From CAZAGD01 sp049699975 (GTDB taxonomy: Bacteria > Desulfobacterota > SM23-61), in contig JBNAWB010000028.1 in assembly GCA_049699975.1 (NCBI GenBank), positions 1-26,752 of the forward strand: a stretch of 26,752 nucleotides of DNA. The letters are read 5' to 3'. Below the pieces are notes generated by a model that made no database searches, had not been told where the DNA came from, and saw only the letters and a program-made list of their open reading frames with translations. This document shows positions 14,572 through 21,794 of the stretch, piece after piece. Position numbers and translations under genes: made by a program. Each line of letters opens with the position of its first letter. Position 1 is the first letter of the stretch.

Positions 14572-15270
14572 TTAATTTCTTTCTTTATCTTCTAAGACGA
14601 CCAAGGCATCGACGGCGATCGGTTTGTTGCCGGAGACGATTAAAGGATTGACATCTACCTCCTTTACGGCTTCTAAGTCCAACCCTAACTGCCCAGCATT
14701 GATGAGCATCGAGGTCAAGAGATCCATATCCACAGCGGGCATTCCTCGAAAAGCACCTAAGATAGCTGCGCCTTTAATTTCCTGGGCCATTTCCAAAGCA
14801 TCCCTTTTTTCCAAGGGCGCTACGCGAAAGGAAACGTCTTTCAGAACTTCCGTGAAGATGCCACCTAAACCAAACATAACACACGGACCAAACTGAGCAT
14901 CCCGAATCATGCCGATCACTAATTCACGAGATCCTTTGACCATTTCTTGCACCAAAATGCCATCTAAAGGTGTATCCCCTACTCTCTGACAAATGGCTTC
15001 GTAGGCCTTTTCTACTTCTTTCAATGTCCGTAAATCAACTTCAATAAGTTTCTTCTCCGTTTTATGAGTAATCTGCGGGGAACACCCTTTAAGCACTACT
15101 GGCAAGCCTATTTCTTTAGCTGCCTTGACAGCCGCTGCGCGGCTCTGCACCAACTTCTCACGCACTACGGGAAACCCATAATGGCTTAGCAAACGTTTCG
15201 CCTCATATTCGGAAAGGGTCTTTTGCCCCTTACGTAAAGCTTCTCTTATTATCTCCATTCGTTCCTCCAC
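14572..15270 (-). CDS. ADP-forming acyl-CoA synthetase, beta (ATP-grasp) subunit
   Basis: ATP-grasp subunit of ADP-forming acetyl/acyl-CoA synthetase, which interconverts acyl-CoA + ADP + Pi and acid + ATP + CoA. At 232 residues it is the length of separate beta subunits such as archaeal AcdB. It starts with LSEYEAKRLLSHYGFPVV, then SPQITHKTE with H69, equivalent to the second phospho-histidine known in an archaeal enzyme, and ends with EVDVNPLIV. The usual Gly-Gly after HK(S/T)(D/E) is replaced by KKLIE. The alpha subunit with the catalytic His is absent from the neighbourhood. Followed closely by meaB. Function with a distant alpha subunit is inferred. Confidence 0.88.
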   Translation of the reverse strand: MEERMEIIREALRKGQKTLSEYEAKRLLSHYGFPVVREKLVQSRAAAVKAAKEIGLPVVLKGCSPQITHKTEKKLIEVDLRTLKEVEKAYEAICQRVGDTPLDGILVQEMVKGSRELVIGMIRDAQFGPCVMFGLGGIFTEVLKDVSFRVAPLEKRDALEMAQEIKGAAILGAFRGMPAVDMDLLTSMLINAGQLGLDLEAVKEVDVNPLIVSGNKPIAVDALVVLEDKERN

Positions 15271-15371
15271 TTTTTAATTCCTCCTTCTTTGATTTATCCT
15301 TTCCAGTTTCTAACAACCTTTCCCTTTTTTGTCAAGAAATTCTAAGCCTCAGCTAAATACCCACTATTCCC

Positions 15372-15779
15372 TTATTTTTTATTCTCCCCTTTCTTTTCCA
15401 AGAAGTCTTCATATTCGCTGGCGCTTAAAAGCTCCTCCAATTCTGTGGGGTCATCGAGTTCTATAGCTATAAGCCACCCTTTGCCATAAGGATCGTCGTT
15501 GATCATGGATGGTTCTTCATCTAGATCTTTATTAATTGAAACTATTTCCCCGCTTACTGGACTATATAGTTCAGCTACTGTCTTGGAAGATTCTAAAGAG
15601 CCAAAGACCTCATTCTGCTCGATAGGTGAACCTTCGGTGGGCAGCTCTACGTAAATAATCTCTCCCATTTCTTGTTGGGCAAAATCCGTTATGCCCACAG
15701 TGCCGCGGTTGCCCGTCACCCTAACCCAGAGGTGTTCTTTAGAATAATACAAATCATCAGGGTACTCTAAGATAGCCAT
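15372..15779 (-). CDS. gcvH: Glycine cleavage system H protein
   Basis: Small lipoyl carrier that shuttles the aminomethyl group between the P and T proteins of the glycine cleavage complex. The 135-residue protein shows HLWVR, GITDFAQQEMGEI and ESSKTVAELYSPVSGE with the lipoylation Lys66. The C-terminus is slightly longer and charged (KKGENKK). AAAGGAG is 12 bases before the ATG. No gcvT or gcvP is in the window; it sits 31 bases after efp. H-like proteins also serve in other lipoyl pathways, so a non-glycine role is possible. Confidence 0.92.
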   Translation of the reverse strand: MAILEYPDDLYYSKEHLWVRVTGNRGTVGITDFAQQEMGEIIYVELPTEGSPIEQNEVFGSLESSKTVAELYSPVSGEIVSINKDLDEEPSMINDDPYGKGWLIAIELDDPTELEELLSASEYEDFLEKKGENKK

Positions 15780-15810
15780 GATTATCTCTGTCTCCTTTCT
15801 CTCGAGTTTG

Positions 15811-16371
15811 CTATTTTACTCGTTCAATGTATTCCCTTGTGCGCGTGTCAATGCGCACGATATCTCCTTCTTCCACAAACAAGGGCACTTGGATAACTGC
15901 TCCGGACTCTAAGGTTACTGGTTTAGTAGCGCCAGTGGCCGTATCTCCGCGCACCCATGGTTCTGCTTTAATTACCTTTAATTCCACGAACATAGGTACT
16001 TCAATGCCAATGGGGCGTTTATTGTGAAAAAGAGCTTTAATGACCAAATTCTCTTTGAGAAAATCTCGGCTGTCTCCTAATTGCTCAGCGGTCAAAAAAA
16101 GCTGCTCATAAGTATGCACATCCATAAAGTGATATTCGCCATTAGTTTCATAAAGGAATTGCATCTCTCTTTCTTCCAAGTCAGGTTTCTCTACGCGTTC
16201 TCCGGCGCGGAAGGTCTGATCGATTACATTACCAGTAATTAAACTTTTAAGGCGCGTGCGCACGAAAGCCCCACCTTTACCAGGTTTCACATGCTGAAAA
16301 TCAACAATCACAAAAGGCTCGCCGTTGATCTCAATCTTTAACCCTTTGCGGAAATCGGTCGTCGAATACAT
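15811..16371 (-). CDS. efp: Translation elongation factor P
   Basis: Binds between the ribosomal P and E sites and relieves stalling at polyproline. Full length at 186 residues: N-terminal KOW-like domain with HVKPGKGGAF, where Lys32 is the tip residue that is post-translationally modified in many bacteria, then two OB-fold domains ending WVRGDTATGATKPVTLESGA and VRIDTRTREYIERV. No epmA/epmB-type modification gene is nearby. It lies 56 bases after the Xaa-Pro peptidase gene, a common pairing. From memory the sequence is closest in style to deltaproteobacterial EF-P. Confidence 0.97.
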   Translation of the reverse strand: MYSTTDFRKGLKIEINGEPFVIVDFQHVKPGKGGAFVRTRLKSLITGNVIDQTFRAGERVEKPDLEEREMQFLYETNGEYHFMDVHTYEQLFLTAEQLGDSRDFLKENLVIKALFHNKRPIGIEVPMFVELKVIKAEPWVRGDTATGATKPVTLESGAVIQVPLFVEEGDIVRIDTRTREYIERVK

Positions 16372-16427
16372 GTCTTTAACCTCGAATTAAATTTTTGCTG
16401 CTCAAGATATTTTAAAAAATTATATCC

Positions 16428-17495
16428 TTAAAAAATTATATTTTCCTCAATTTCTTTCGGCAGAAAGGTTAATTTTTCCCATCCCCTAGAGGTAACTAAG
16501 ATTAAATCTTCCAAGCGTACGCCTCCCCACCCTGGAATATAAATTCCGGGTTCAACAGTAAAGACCATCCCTTCTTCCGCTACTCCAGTTGCGCGGGGCG
16601 AAATTCGAGGTTCTTCATGAACTGCCAGCCCTAAGCCATGACCTGTACCATGGCCGAAAAATTTTCCATATCCGGCGCGGGAAATGGTCTCCCGCGCTGC
16701 CTGGTCAATCTTTTTTAAGCTTACTCCTGGCCGAATAATTCTTAAAGCTTTTTCCTGCGCCCGCCGGACAAGCTTGTATATTTCTTCGAGCCGATTGCTG
16801 GGTTTCCCTAAGATGACCGTTTGCGTTTCATCAGAGTAATAGCCATCCCAGCAGGCTCCGAAATCTATAACGACCATCTCTCCTTTCTTTAAAACTTTCT
16901 CCGAGGCTACTCCATGAGGCAGAGCAGCTCTAGGCCCGGAAGCGACGATAGTCGGAAAAGCTGACTTTTGCCCTCCCCGGCGAATGATCTGCATCTCCAT
17001 TAGGGCGGCGATTGATTTTTCTTTCCTTCCGTTTTTTAATTTCGGCAGAACGCTTTGAAAACTGGCCGTAGCAATCTGGACTGCTTGGCGGATCTTGGCT
17101 ACTTCCTCTGGGCTCTTTAAGGCGCGGAGCCTGGAAATCTCCTTTACTAACGGCTTAAGGCTAAGGCGCGGTAATTTTTCCCGCAAGAGGCTAAAGTCTT
17201 CATAATTCATGGCTCGGGCCTCAAAACCAAGACGTTTAACCCGTAAATTCTTTAGTAACTTGGCTAAGCCCTCTATCTTTTGCCGATATCTTTTAAAAAT
17301 TGCTCCCCGCAATTCTTTCTGGGCCTGAGTTTCGTAACGAAAATCCGAGAGAAAATAACGCTCTTGTTTAGTAACTAACAAAACCCCTTCACTCCCCGTA
17401 AACCCGCATAAGTAACGTATGTTTTCCAAACTTAGAAACAAAAGGGCGTCTAAATTTTCTTTATCTAATATCTTCGGCAAGTCCTCTCCGGCCAT
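16428..17495 (-). CDS. pepQ: M24 family Xaa-Pro aminopeptidase/dipeptidase
   Basis: Cytosolic dimetal peptidase that removes residues next to proline. The 355-residue protein has a creatinase-type N-domain (about 1-120) and a pita-bread catalytic domain. All five metal ligands are visible: D211 and D222 (VIDFGACWDGYYSDET), H286 (GHGTGHGLG), E315 (TVEPGIYI) and E329 (GVRLEDL). The stop codon of the upstream TPR gene overlaps the ribosome site TAGGAG, 6 bases before the ATG, so expression is coupled. The choice of symbol between pepQ and pepP is uncertain. Confidence 0.93.
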   Translation of the reverse strand: MAGEDLPKILDKENLDALLFLSLENIRYLCGFTGSEGVLLVTKQERYFLSDFRYETQAQKELRGAIFKRYRQKIEGLAKLLKNLRVKRLGFEARAMNYEDFSLLREKLPRLSLKPLVKEISRLRALKSPEEVAKIRQAVQIATASFQSVLPKLKNGRKEKSIAALMEMQIIRRGGQKSAFPTIVASGPRAALPHGVASEKVLKKGEMVVIDFGACWDGYYSDETQTVILGKPSNRLEEIYKLVRRAQEKALRIIRPGVSLKKIDQAARETISRAGYGKFFGHGTGHGLGLAVHEEPRISPRATGVAEEGMVFTVEPGIYIPGWGGVRLEDLILVTSRGWEKLTFLPKEIEENIIF

Positions 17496-17504
17496 GTTGA
17501 ACTC

Positions 17505-18302
17505 CTATTTCTCTTTTAAAGAAATGGCCGCTAACCATTTTTCTAATTGTTCTATAACTTTTTGTTTTTGGGCCAGGTTTTTTTCTTCTGCGAAGGTCTT
17601 CGCTAAGGCTGTAAACTTTTCGCGCAAATCTTTATTTGCTGGATCTCGATTCACCAGCTCGCGGTAAATCTCTAAAGCTTTTTCTTTTCTTCCTTGTTTC
17701 CAATATATCTGGGCCATAGTCTCCGTTTGGAATGTCTCTTGGGCCAGGGACAGCATAGGGGATGCCCTATTTTCTCCTCTGGTAGCTGAAATTAGGAAAG
17801 CAATTTTCTTTTGCCAAATATCCATCTCTAAGGGAGTAAGCTTTCTCTTCGGTTTATCTTCTTCTAAGGGCAAGGACAGGGCTTTCTTTAAAGTGGCCAT
17901 AGCCCCTTCCACATCTTTCTCTTGAAGATAAACTTGGCTTAATAACTTATAAACTGAGAAGCATTCTTCGATTTCCTCCTTGACTTTTTCTAATTGTTCT
18001 TTGGCTTCTGGAAGAAATCCTTTTTCCAGATAGCATTTGCCTAAGATTAAGCGCAACCTGAGGTTATCCGGCCTGAGGTTTAATCCTTGTTGACAAATTA
18101 TCAAGGCTTCTTCTATTTTTCCTTCTCTATGAAAATTTTCGGCAAGCTCAGAAAAGAGATCCGCAGCAATTAATTCTTTCGCCAAATCTTCAGGGTATCC
18201 TCTATTCTCAATTTTTCCCTCGCCAAGATTATCTTTCTCCATCGTTGAACCCCCTGCGGCCATCGTGGCCAAGGTGCCTTTGTTTTTGCTCCATAATTTC
18301 AA
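17505..18302 (-). CDS. TPR-repeat protein
   Basis: An all-helical protein with tetratricopeptide repeats: AENFHREGKIEEALIICQQG, LGKCYLEKGFLPEAKEQLE and LSQVYLQEKDVEGAMATLKK in tandem, then a charged linker and another unit, IYWKQGRKEKALEIYRELV, near the C-terminus. No catalytic motif or signal peptide is seen, so it is probably a cytosolic scaffold of unknown partner. The longest frame starts at TTG 18302, overlapping the nfo stop as TTGA. The ATG at 18242 (codon 21) has AGGGGG 7 bases upstream and may be the main start, giving 245 residues. It lies between nfo and the peptidase gene. Confidence 0.8.
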   Translation of the reverse strand: MKLWSKNKGTLATMAAGGSTMEKDNLGEGKIENRGYPEDLAKELIAADLFSELAENFHREGKIEEALIICQQGLNLRPDNLRLRLILGKCYLEKGFLPEAKEQLEKVKEEIEECFSVYKLLSQVYLQEKDVEGAMATLKKALSLPLEEDKPKRKLTPLEMDIWQKKIAFLISATRGENRASPMLSLAQETFQTETMAQIYWKQGRKEKALEIYRELVNRDPANKDLREKFTALAKTFAEEKNLAQKQKVIEQLEKWLAAISLKEK

Positions 18303-19156
18303 ACTTTTCCATAAATGCTGACTAAGACCTCACGAACTTTTTTAAGGTTTCGCTTATCGTCTTGGGGATCTCTTTTAGGTGTTTCTAAAATTATGGGTAT
18401 CCCTCGAAAAGAAGGATGAGCTAATAAATTATGGAATCCGCGGATGCCTATCTTTCCTTTTCCAATATGTTCATGACGATCCAGATGACTGCCTAAGTCC
18501 CCTGCCGCATCGTTTATATGCAACAAACTTATCCTTTCCAAACCAATGGTGCGCTCAATTTCTTTGGCCAACGCATTAGTTTTTTCTTTGCTACGGAAAT
18601 CATACCCTGCTACAAAAGCATGGCAAGAATCAAAACATACGCCTAATCGCGGGCCAGCTTTTACTTCTTCCATGATAAGCTTGATTTGTTCAAAAGAACT
18701 TCCTATCTCGTCCCCGCCGCCGGCCCCATTTTCTAAAAGAAGCCTTACCGCAGATTTTGGGTCCAAGGCTATTTTCAAGGCTTGAATTACTCTCTCTAAA
18801 CCAATTTCTGCACCTTGCCCTTTGGAACTCCCGATATGGGTAACCACATAATTGGCGCCTAAAAGTCGAGCCCGGTGTAGATCCAAGGTTAAGGCCGCAA
18901 TAGATTTTTTATATATCTGTTCATTTGCTGAAGCTAAATTTAAAAGATAAGGCGTATGGATGATAATCGGTTCTATGTCCTCCTTAGCTATTAAATAACC
19001 AAAGTTAATTATCCCTTGGGTATTTAAAGGGGCAGCCTGCCAGCCGCGGGGATTACGGGAAAAAATTTGTAAAGCCGTGCAGCCCAACTCCTTTGCTCTA
19101 ACCACTGCTTTCTCCAACCCGCCCCTAATAGAAACATGGACACCTAATCTTACCAG
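18299..19156 (-). CDS. nfo: Endonuclease IV (AP endonuclease)
   Basis: Cuts DNA 5' to abasic sites in base-excision repair. It is a TIM barrel with three metal ions; visible ligand motifs are HVSIRGG, IIHTPYLLNLAS, VTHIGSSKGQG, LLENGAGGGDEIGSSF, CFDSCHAFVAGYD, HINDAAGDLGSHLDRHEHIGKGKIG and IILETP. The frame is open back to a TTG at 19210, but that 18-residue extension is not family-like and has no ribosome site. AGGGGAGG (19161-19168) lies 4 bases before a CTG (19154-19156) that would give MVRLGVHVS and 285 residues, the length of E. coli Nfo, so I propose CTG as start. First gene of a probable seven-gene minus-strand series. Confidence 0.93.
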   Translation of the reverse strand: MVRLGVHVSIRGGLEKAVVRAKELGCTALQIFSRNPRGWQAAPLNTQGIINFGYLIAKEDIEPIIIHTPYLLNLASANEQIYKKSIAALTLDLHRARLLGANYVVTHIGSSKGQGAEIGLERVIQALKIALDPKSAVRLLLENGAGGGDEIGSSFEQIKLIMEEVKAGPRLGVCFDSCHAFVAGYDFRSKEKTNALAKEIERTIGLERISLLHINDAAGDLGSHLDRHEHIGKGKIGIRGFHNLLAHPSFRGIPIILETPKRDPQDDKRNLKKVREVLVSIYGKV

Positions 19157-19233
19157 ACGACCTCCCCTTATTTTTGGCGAACTTTTTTCTTCCCTATAAT
19201 AAGCTACCAATTAATTAACGCAAGATGAATATG

Positions 19234-19263
19234 AATATAATTAAGGGATTTCTAACCTGTCAA
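19234..19263 (-). promoter_or_regulatory. Candidate promoter of the nfo operon
   Basis: On the minus strand TTGACA (19258-19263) is followed after 18 bases by TATATT (19234-19239). Transcription would start about 70 bases upstream of the proposed CTG start and about 17 upstream of the alternative TTG. Confidence 0.55.
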
Positions 19264-19281
19264 GGCTAAAATTAACTGATC

Positions 19282-19376
19282 TGTAATCCCTCACTGAAGG
19301 GTGGGATTATTAGAGGAATTTTTATTTTTGTAAGTGCTCGGGCCATACTTTTCCCATTTTTCAGTGACGGATTACA
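19282..19376. mobile_element. 95-bp inverted-repeat element with target duplication
   Basis: The left end TGTAATCCCTCACTGAA (19282-19298) and the reverse complement of the right end (19360-19376) match at 16 of 17 positions. A 6-bp direct repeat CTGATC flanks the unit at 19276-19281 and 19377-19382. Related ends occur at 70-108 and 554-584, so it is one member of a family. It is too short to code for anything and sits between the divergent promoters of nfo and the OFA carrier. Confidence 0.7.
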
Positions 19377-19487
19377 CTGATCAGAAATCTTTTAATGCTT
19401 TCGCGGAAAAGACCATTTTCCACTGGTCTTGGCCCTTCCCTCTTCCTTCCGCGGCTTGGGGGTTAACAATGGATTTTCTTTTTAAAT

Positions 19488-19517
19488 TTGACAATTTCGA
19501 CCATCTAATCCTAAAAT
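19488..19517 (+). promoter_or_regulatory. Candidate promoter of the OFA carrier-epimerase genes
   Basis: TTGACA (19488-19493), an 18-base spacer and TAAAAT (19512-19517) form a near-consensus promoter about 60 bases upstream of the carrier start. Nothing else gene-like is seen between 19383 and 19584. Confidence 0.55.
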
Positions 19518-19584
19518 TTAAAAACTGCCTGGTAAAATTAAAAACTGGCCAAAATTCTTTTTATAGAAAGGTAAATGAATAAAA

Positions 19585-20808
19585 ATGAACGAAGGGAAGG
19601 ATCTTTACCGATTTCGAAAATTATTGCTCGGCTTGACTATTTTGGTCATGATGATCATCAGCATATATCAATATTCCTGGTCGCTTTTTGCTTTTGCCAT
19701 TTCTAAAGAGCTAAAATGGGATTTGGCGACAGTGGGATTGGCTTTTACTGTTTTTGCTTATGCGGCTACTTTTATCCAGCCTTTATCGGGATATATCGCT
19801 GATTCCTTTGGTCCTCGGAAGGTATCCATTGCCGCGGCAGCCCTGGTCGGATTAGGGTTTATGCTATCTTCTTTAACCCAATCGCCTTGGCAATTGTATT
19901 TTTTTTATGGCTTGGGTAGTCTTGGAGTAGGCATTTTATATGGCCTTTCCACAGCGAGTGCCATTAAATGGTTTCCCGATAAACGAGGTTTAGCCACGGG
20001 GGCAGTAGTCTTCGGTTTTGGCGCTGGGACAGCGGTTTTTAACTGGTTTATTCAAAATTCTCTCGATCTTTATGGCTTCCGCCCTACCTTCAAGTTCATA
20101 GGGTTGCTCATGCTTTTGCTTTTGCTTCCCGCAGCCTTTTTTTATCAGTACCCACCAGATCAATGGGCAGCTTCCCCTTCTGCTTCTAAAACAAAAACGA
20201 CTGTTCCTTTAGTTAATCTTCGCCCATTGGAAATGCTCAGCACTTACCAATGGTATTTAATTTATTTTTGTTTTGCTTTCACGGTCTCCATAGTGCTCAT
20301 TTTTGGGGCCCAGATGAAAATGTTAGCCAAGGAATATAACTTACCCAAAAACTATTTTAATTGGCTAATGGTCATTTTCCCTTTGGGAAACGGGCTGAGC
20401 CGAATTGTCTCGGGTGCTATCTCTGATAAAATAGGAAGAGAAAAAACAATGGTTATCTTTTATACCTTCTTAGGCCTTTCTATTCTGGCTCTTTTAAAAT
20501 TTGGCAGTTTTCCCTTAGCTTTTCTTATTTTAGTATTTGTGGCGGCCCTCTTGGGAGGCGCGCCTTTCGCCTTATATCCGGCTACGGTGGGAGATTATTA
20601 TGGAGCTCGTTACTCAACGGTTAATTATGGAATTACCTATACGGCGAAAGCCTGGGCGGGATTGATTTCAGGATGGCTAAGCGGTTATTTTGTTACGCAA
20701 TCGGGCTCTTATCAAACTCCTCTAACCTTGGTGGCCATTTGCAGCTTGGTAGCTGCTTTTTTTTCTAATCCCAAATTAATGAAACCCCCTTCTAAAGAAA
20801 AAAATTAG
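19585..20808 (+). CDS. MFS transporter, oxalate/formate antiporter (OFA) type
   Basis: A 12-segment inner-membrane carrier of 407 residues. The MFS signature loops are clear: GYIADSFGPRKV between TM2 and TM3 (about 70-81) and GAISDKIGREKT in the second half. SIYQYSWSLFAFAISKEL in TM1 and the GLSTASAIKWFPDKRGLATG block are typical of the OFA family, which moves oxalate, formate, lactate and other small carboxylates. The substrate here is not known. It lies 26 bases upstream of a TIM-barrel isomerase gene and is probably cotranscribed with it. GAAAGG is 13 bases before the ATG, a rather distant ribosome site. Confidence 0.88.
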   Translation: MNEGKDLYRFRKLLLGLTILVMMIISIYQYSWSLFAFAISKELKWDLATVGLAFTVFAYAATFIQPLSGYIADSFGPRKVSIAAAALVGLGFMLSSLTQSPWQLYFFYGLGSLGVGILYGLSTASAIKWFPDKRGLATGAVVFGFGAGTAVFNWFIQNSLDLYGFRPTFKFIGLLMLLLLLPAAFFYQYPPDQWAASPSASKTKTTVPLVNLRPLEMLSTYQWYLIYFCFAFTVSIVLIFGAQMKMLAKEYNLPKNYFNWLMVIFPLGNGLSRIVSGAISDKIGREKTMVIFYTFLGLSILALLKFGSFPLAFLILVFVAALLGGAPFALYPATVGDYYGARYSTVNYGITYTAKAWAGLISGWLSGYFVTQSGSYQTPLTLVAICSLVAAFFSNPKLMKPPSKEKN

Positions 20809-20834
20809 CTTTCCTAAGACAAGGAGTAAAAGTA

Positions 20835-21665
20835 ATGATCAAAATTTCTTCAATGGTGGGCACGCCTGATTTAGAGAAGCCGACCCTTGCGCCTTATCAA
20901 GGTGATTTGGCATCAGCTTTTGCTAAACTAGCCGCATTAGGCTACGATGGTGTAGAATTAATGATCAAAAATCCCTCTCGTCTCCATGGTCTTGAGATCC
21001 AGCATAAGCTAAAAGAGAATAACTTAGAGCTTGCTCAAATTTGCACCGGCCATGTTTATGGCGAAGATAAACTTGGATTAGTATCAGAGGAAGCGACGAT
21101 CAGTACCGAAGGAATGAAAAGACTCAAAGATTTAGTTGATTTTGCCGCCTCTTTTTTTGAACCCGGCCTGCCTATTAATATCGGCCGGTCTCGGGGTCCT
21201 GGAAATCCTGATCAACCAGAAAAAAGTCTTAAAGCATATGAGGAGGCCTTCCGGGAATTGGCCGACTATGCCTTGGTCAAGAAGGTGCGTTTAACTTTGG
21301 AACCAATAACGGCCACTATAGCCAATTTCATCCATACGACGCAAGATGGCCTCGAAATGTGCCGCCGCGTAAATCGCCCCAATTTCGGCCTCATGCTTGA
21401 TGTCTACCATATGAATATTGAGGATGGGGATATTTATGAAAGCTTTCGGGAAGCAAAAGATTATTGCTGGCTGATCCACTTCTGCGATAATAATCGCAAG
21501 TGGCCGGGCAGCGCTCATCTCGACTTTGCCAAGATTATAAACACTTTGCAAGAAATTGATTATAATGGCTTCGTTTCGCTGGAAATGCTCCCTTGGCCTG
21601 ATCCAGATACTTCAGCTCGCGCAGCTATTCAATATTTGAGACGTTTTATTCCCAAGAATTCATAA
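20835..21665 (+). CDS. Sugar phosphate isomerase/epimerase family protein (xylose isomerase-like TIM barrel)
   Basis: A 276-residue cytosolic AP-endonuclease-2-type TIM barrel. Metal-binding residues typical of the family can be read along the strands: Glu in LTLEPI, Asp and His in LMLDVYHMN, His in IHFCDNN and Glu in FVSLEML. Members epimerise or isomerise ketoses, sugar acids or inositol derivatives; the exact substrate cannot be told. The SLEMLPWPDPDTSARAA C-terminus is family-like. Position after an OFA carrier and before an ABC importer suggests it works on an imported sugar or acid. AAGGAG lies before the ATG. A new promoter follows it. Confidence 0.85.
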   Translation: MIKISSMVGTPDLEKPTLAPYQGDLASAFAKLAALGYDGVELMIKNPSRLHGLEIQHKLKENNLELAQICTGHVYGEDKLGLVSEEATISTEGMKRLKDLVDFAASFFEPGLPINIGRSRGPGNPDQPEKSLKAYEEAFRELADYALVKKVRLTLEPITATIANFIHTTQDGLEMCRRVNRPNFGLMLDVYHMNIEDGDIYESFREAKDYCWLIHFCDNNRKWPGSAHLDFAKIINTLQEIDYNGFVSLEMLPWPDPDTSARAAIQYLRRFIPKNS

Positions 21666-21689
21666 AAAAATCGCTTCCTTTATTTTTTC

Positions 21690-21718
21690 TTGACATGGTG
21701 GAAAAATTTCATTATATA
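21690..21718 (+). promoter_or_regulatory. Promoter of the ABC transporter operon
   Basis: TTGACA (21690-21695), an exact 17-base spacer and TATATA (21713-21718) form the best sigma70-like promoter in the window, with a leader of about 70 bases before the binding-protein gene. Confidence 0.65.
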
Positions 21719-21737
21719 AAATTCTAACTTTATTATT

Positions 21738-21754
21738 TTGCCCATAAAGGGCAA
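21738..21754. promoter_or_regulatory. Candidate operator or leader hairpin
   Basis: TTGCCCataaaGGGCAA is a perfect 6-bp inverted repeat with a 5-base loop. It begins about 20 bases downstream of the -10 element of the ABC operon promoter, a usual place for a repressor site; it could also fold as a small RNA hairpin. Confidence 0.45.
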
Positions 21755-21794
21755 GAGCAATTAAATTAGCAAATAAAAAATTAAGGAGGGGAAA

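Noticed and set aside
13727..14896. Plus-strand frames opposite meaB and the synthetase subunit
   Set aside because: They are antisense to well-conserved proteins and rich in Ser and Pro, as expected for shadow frames.
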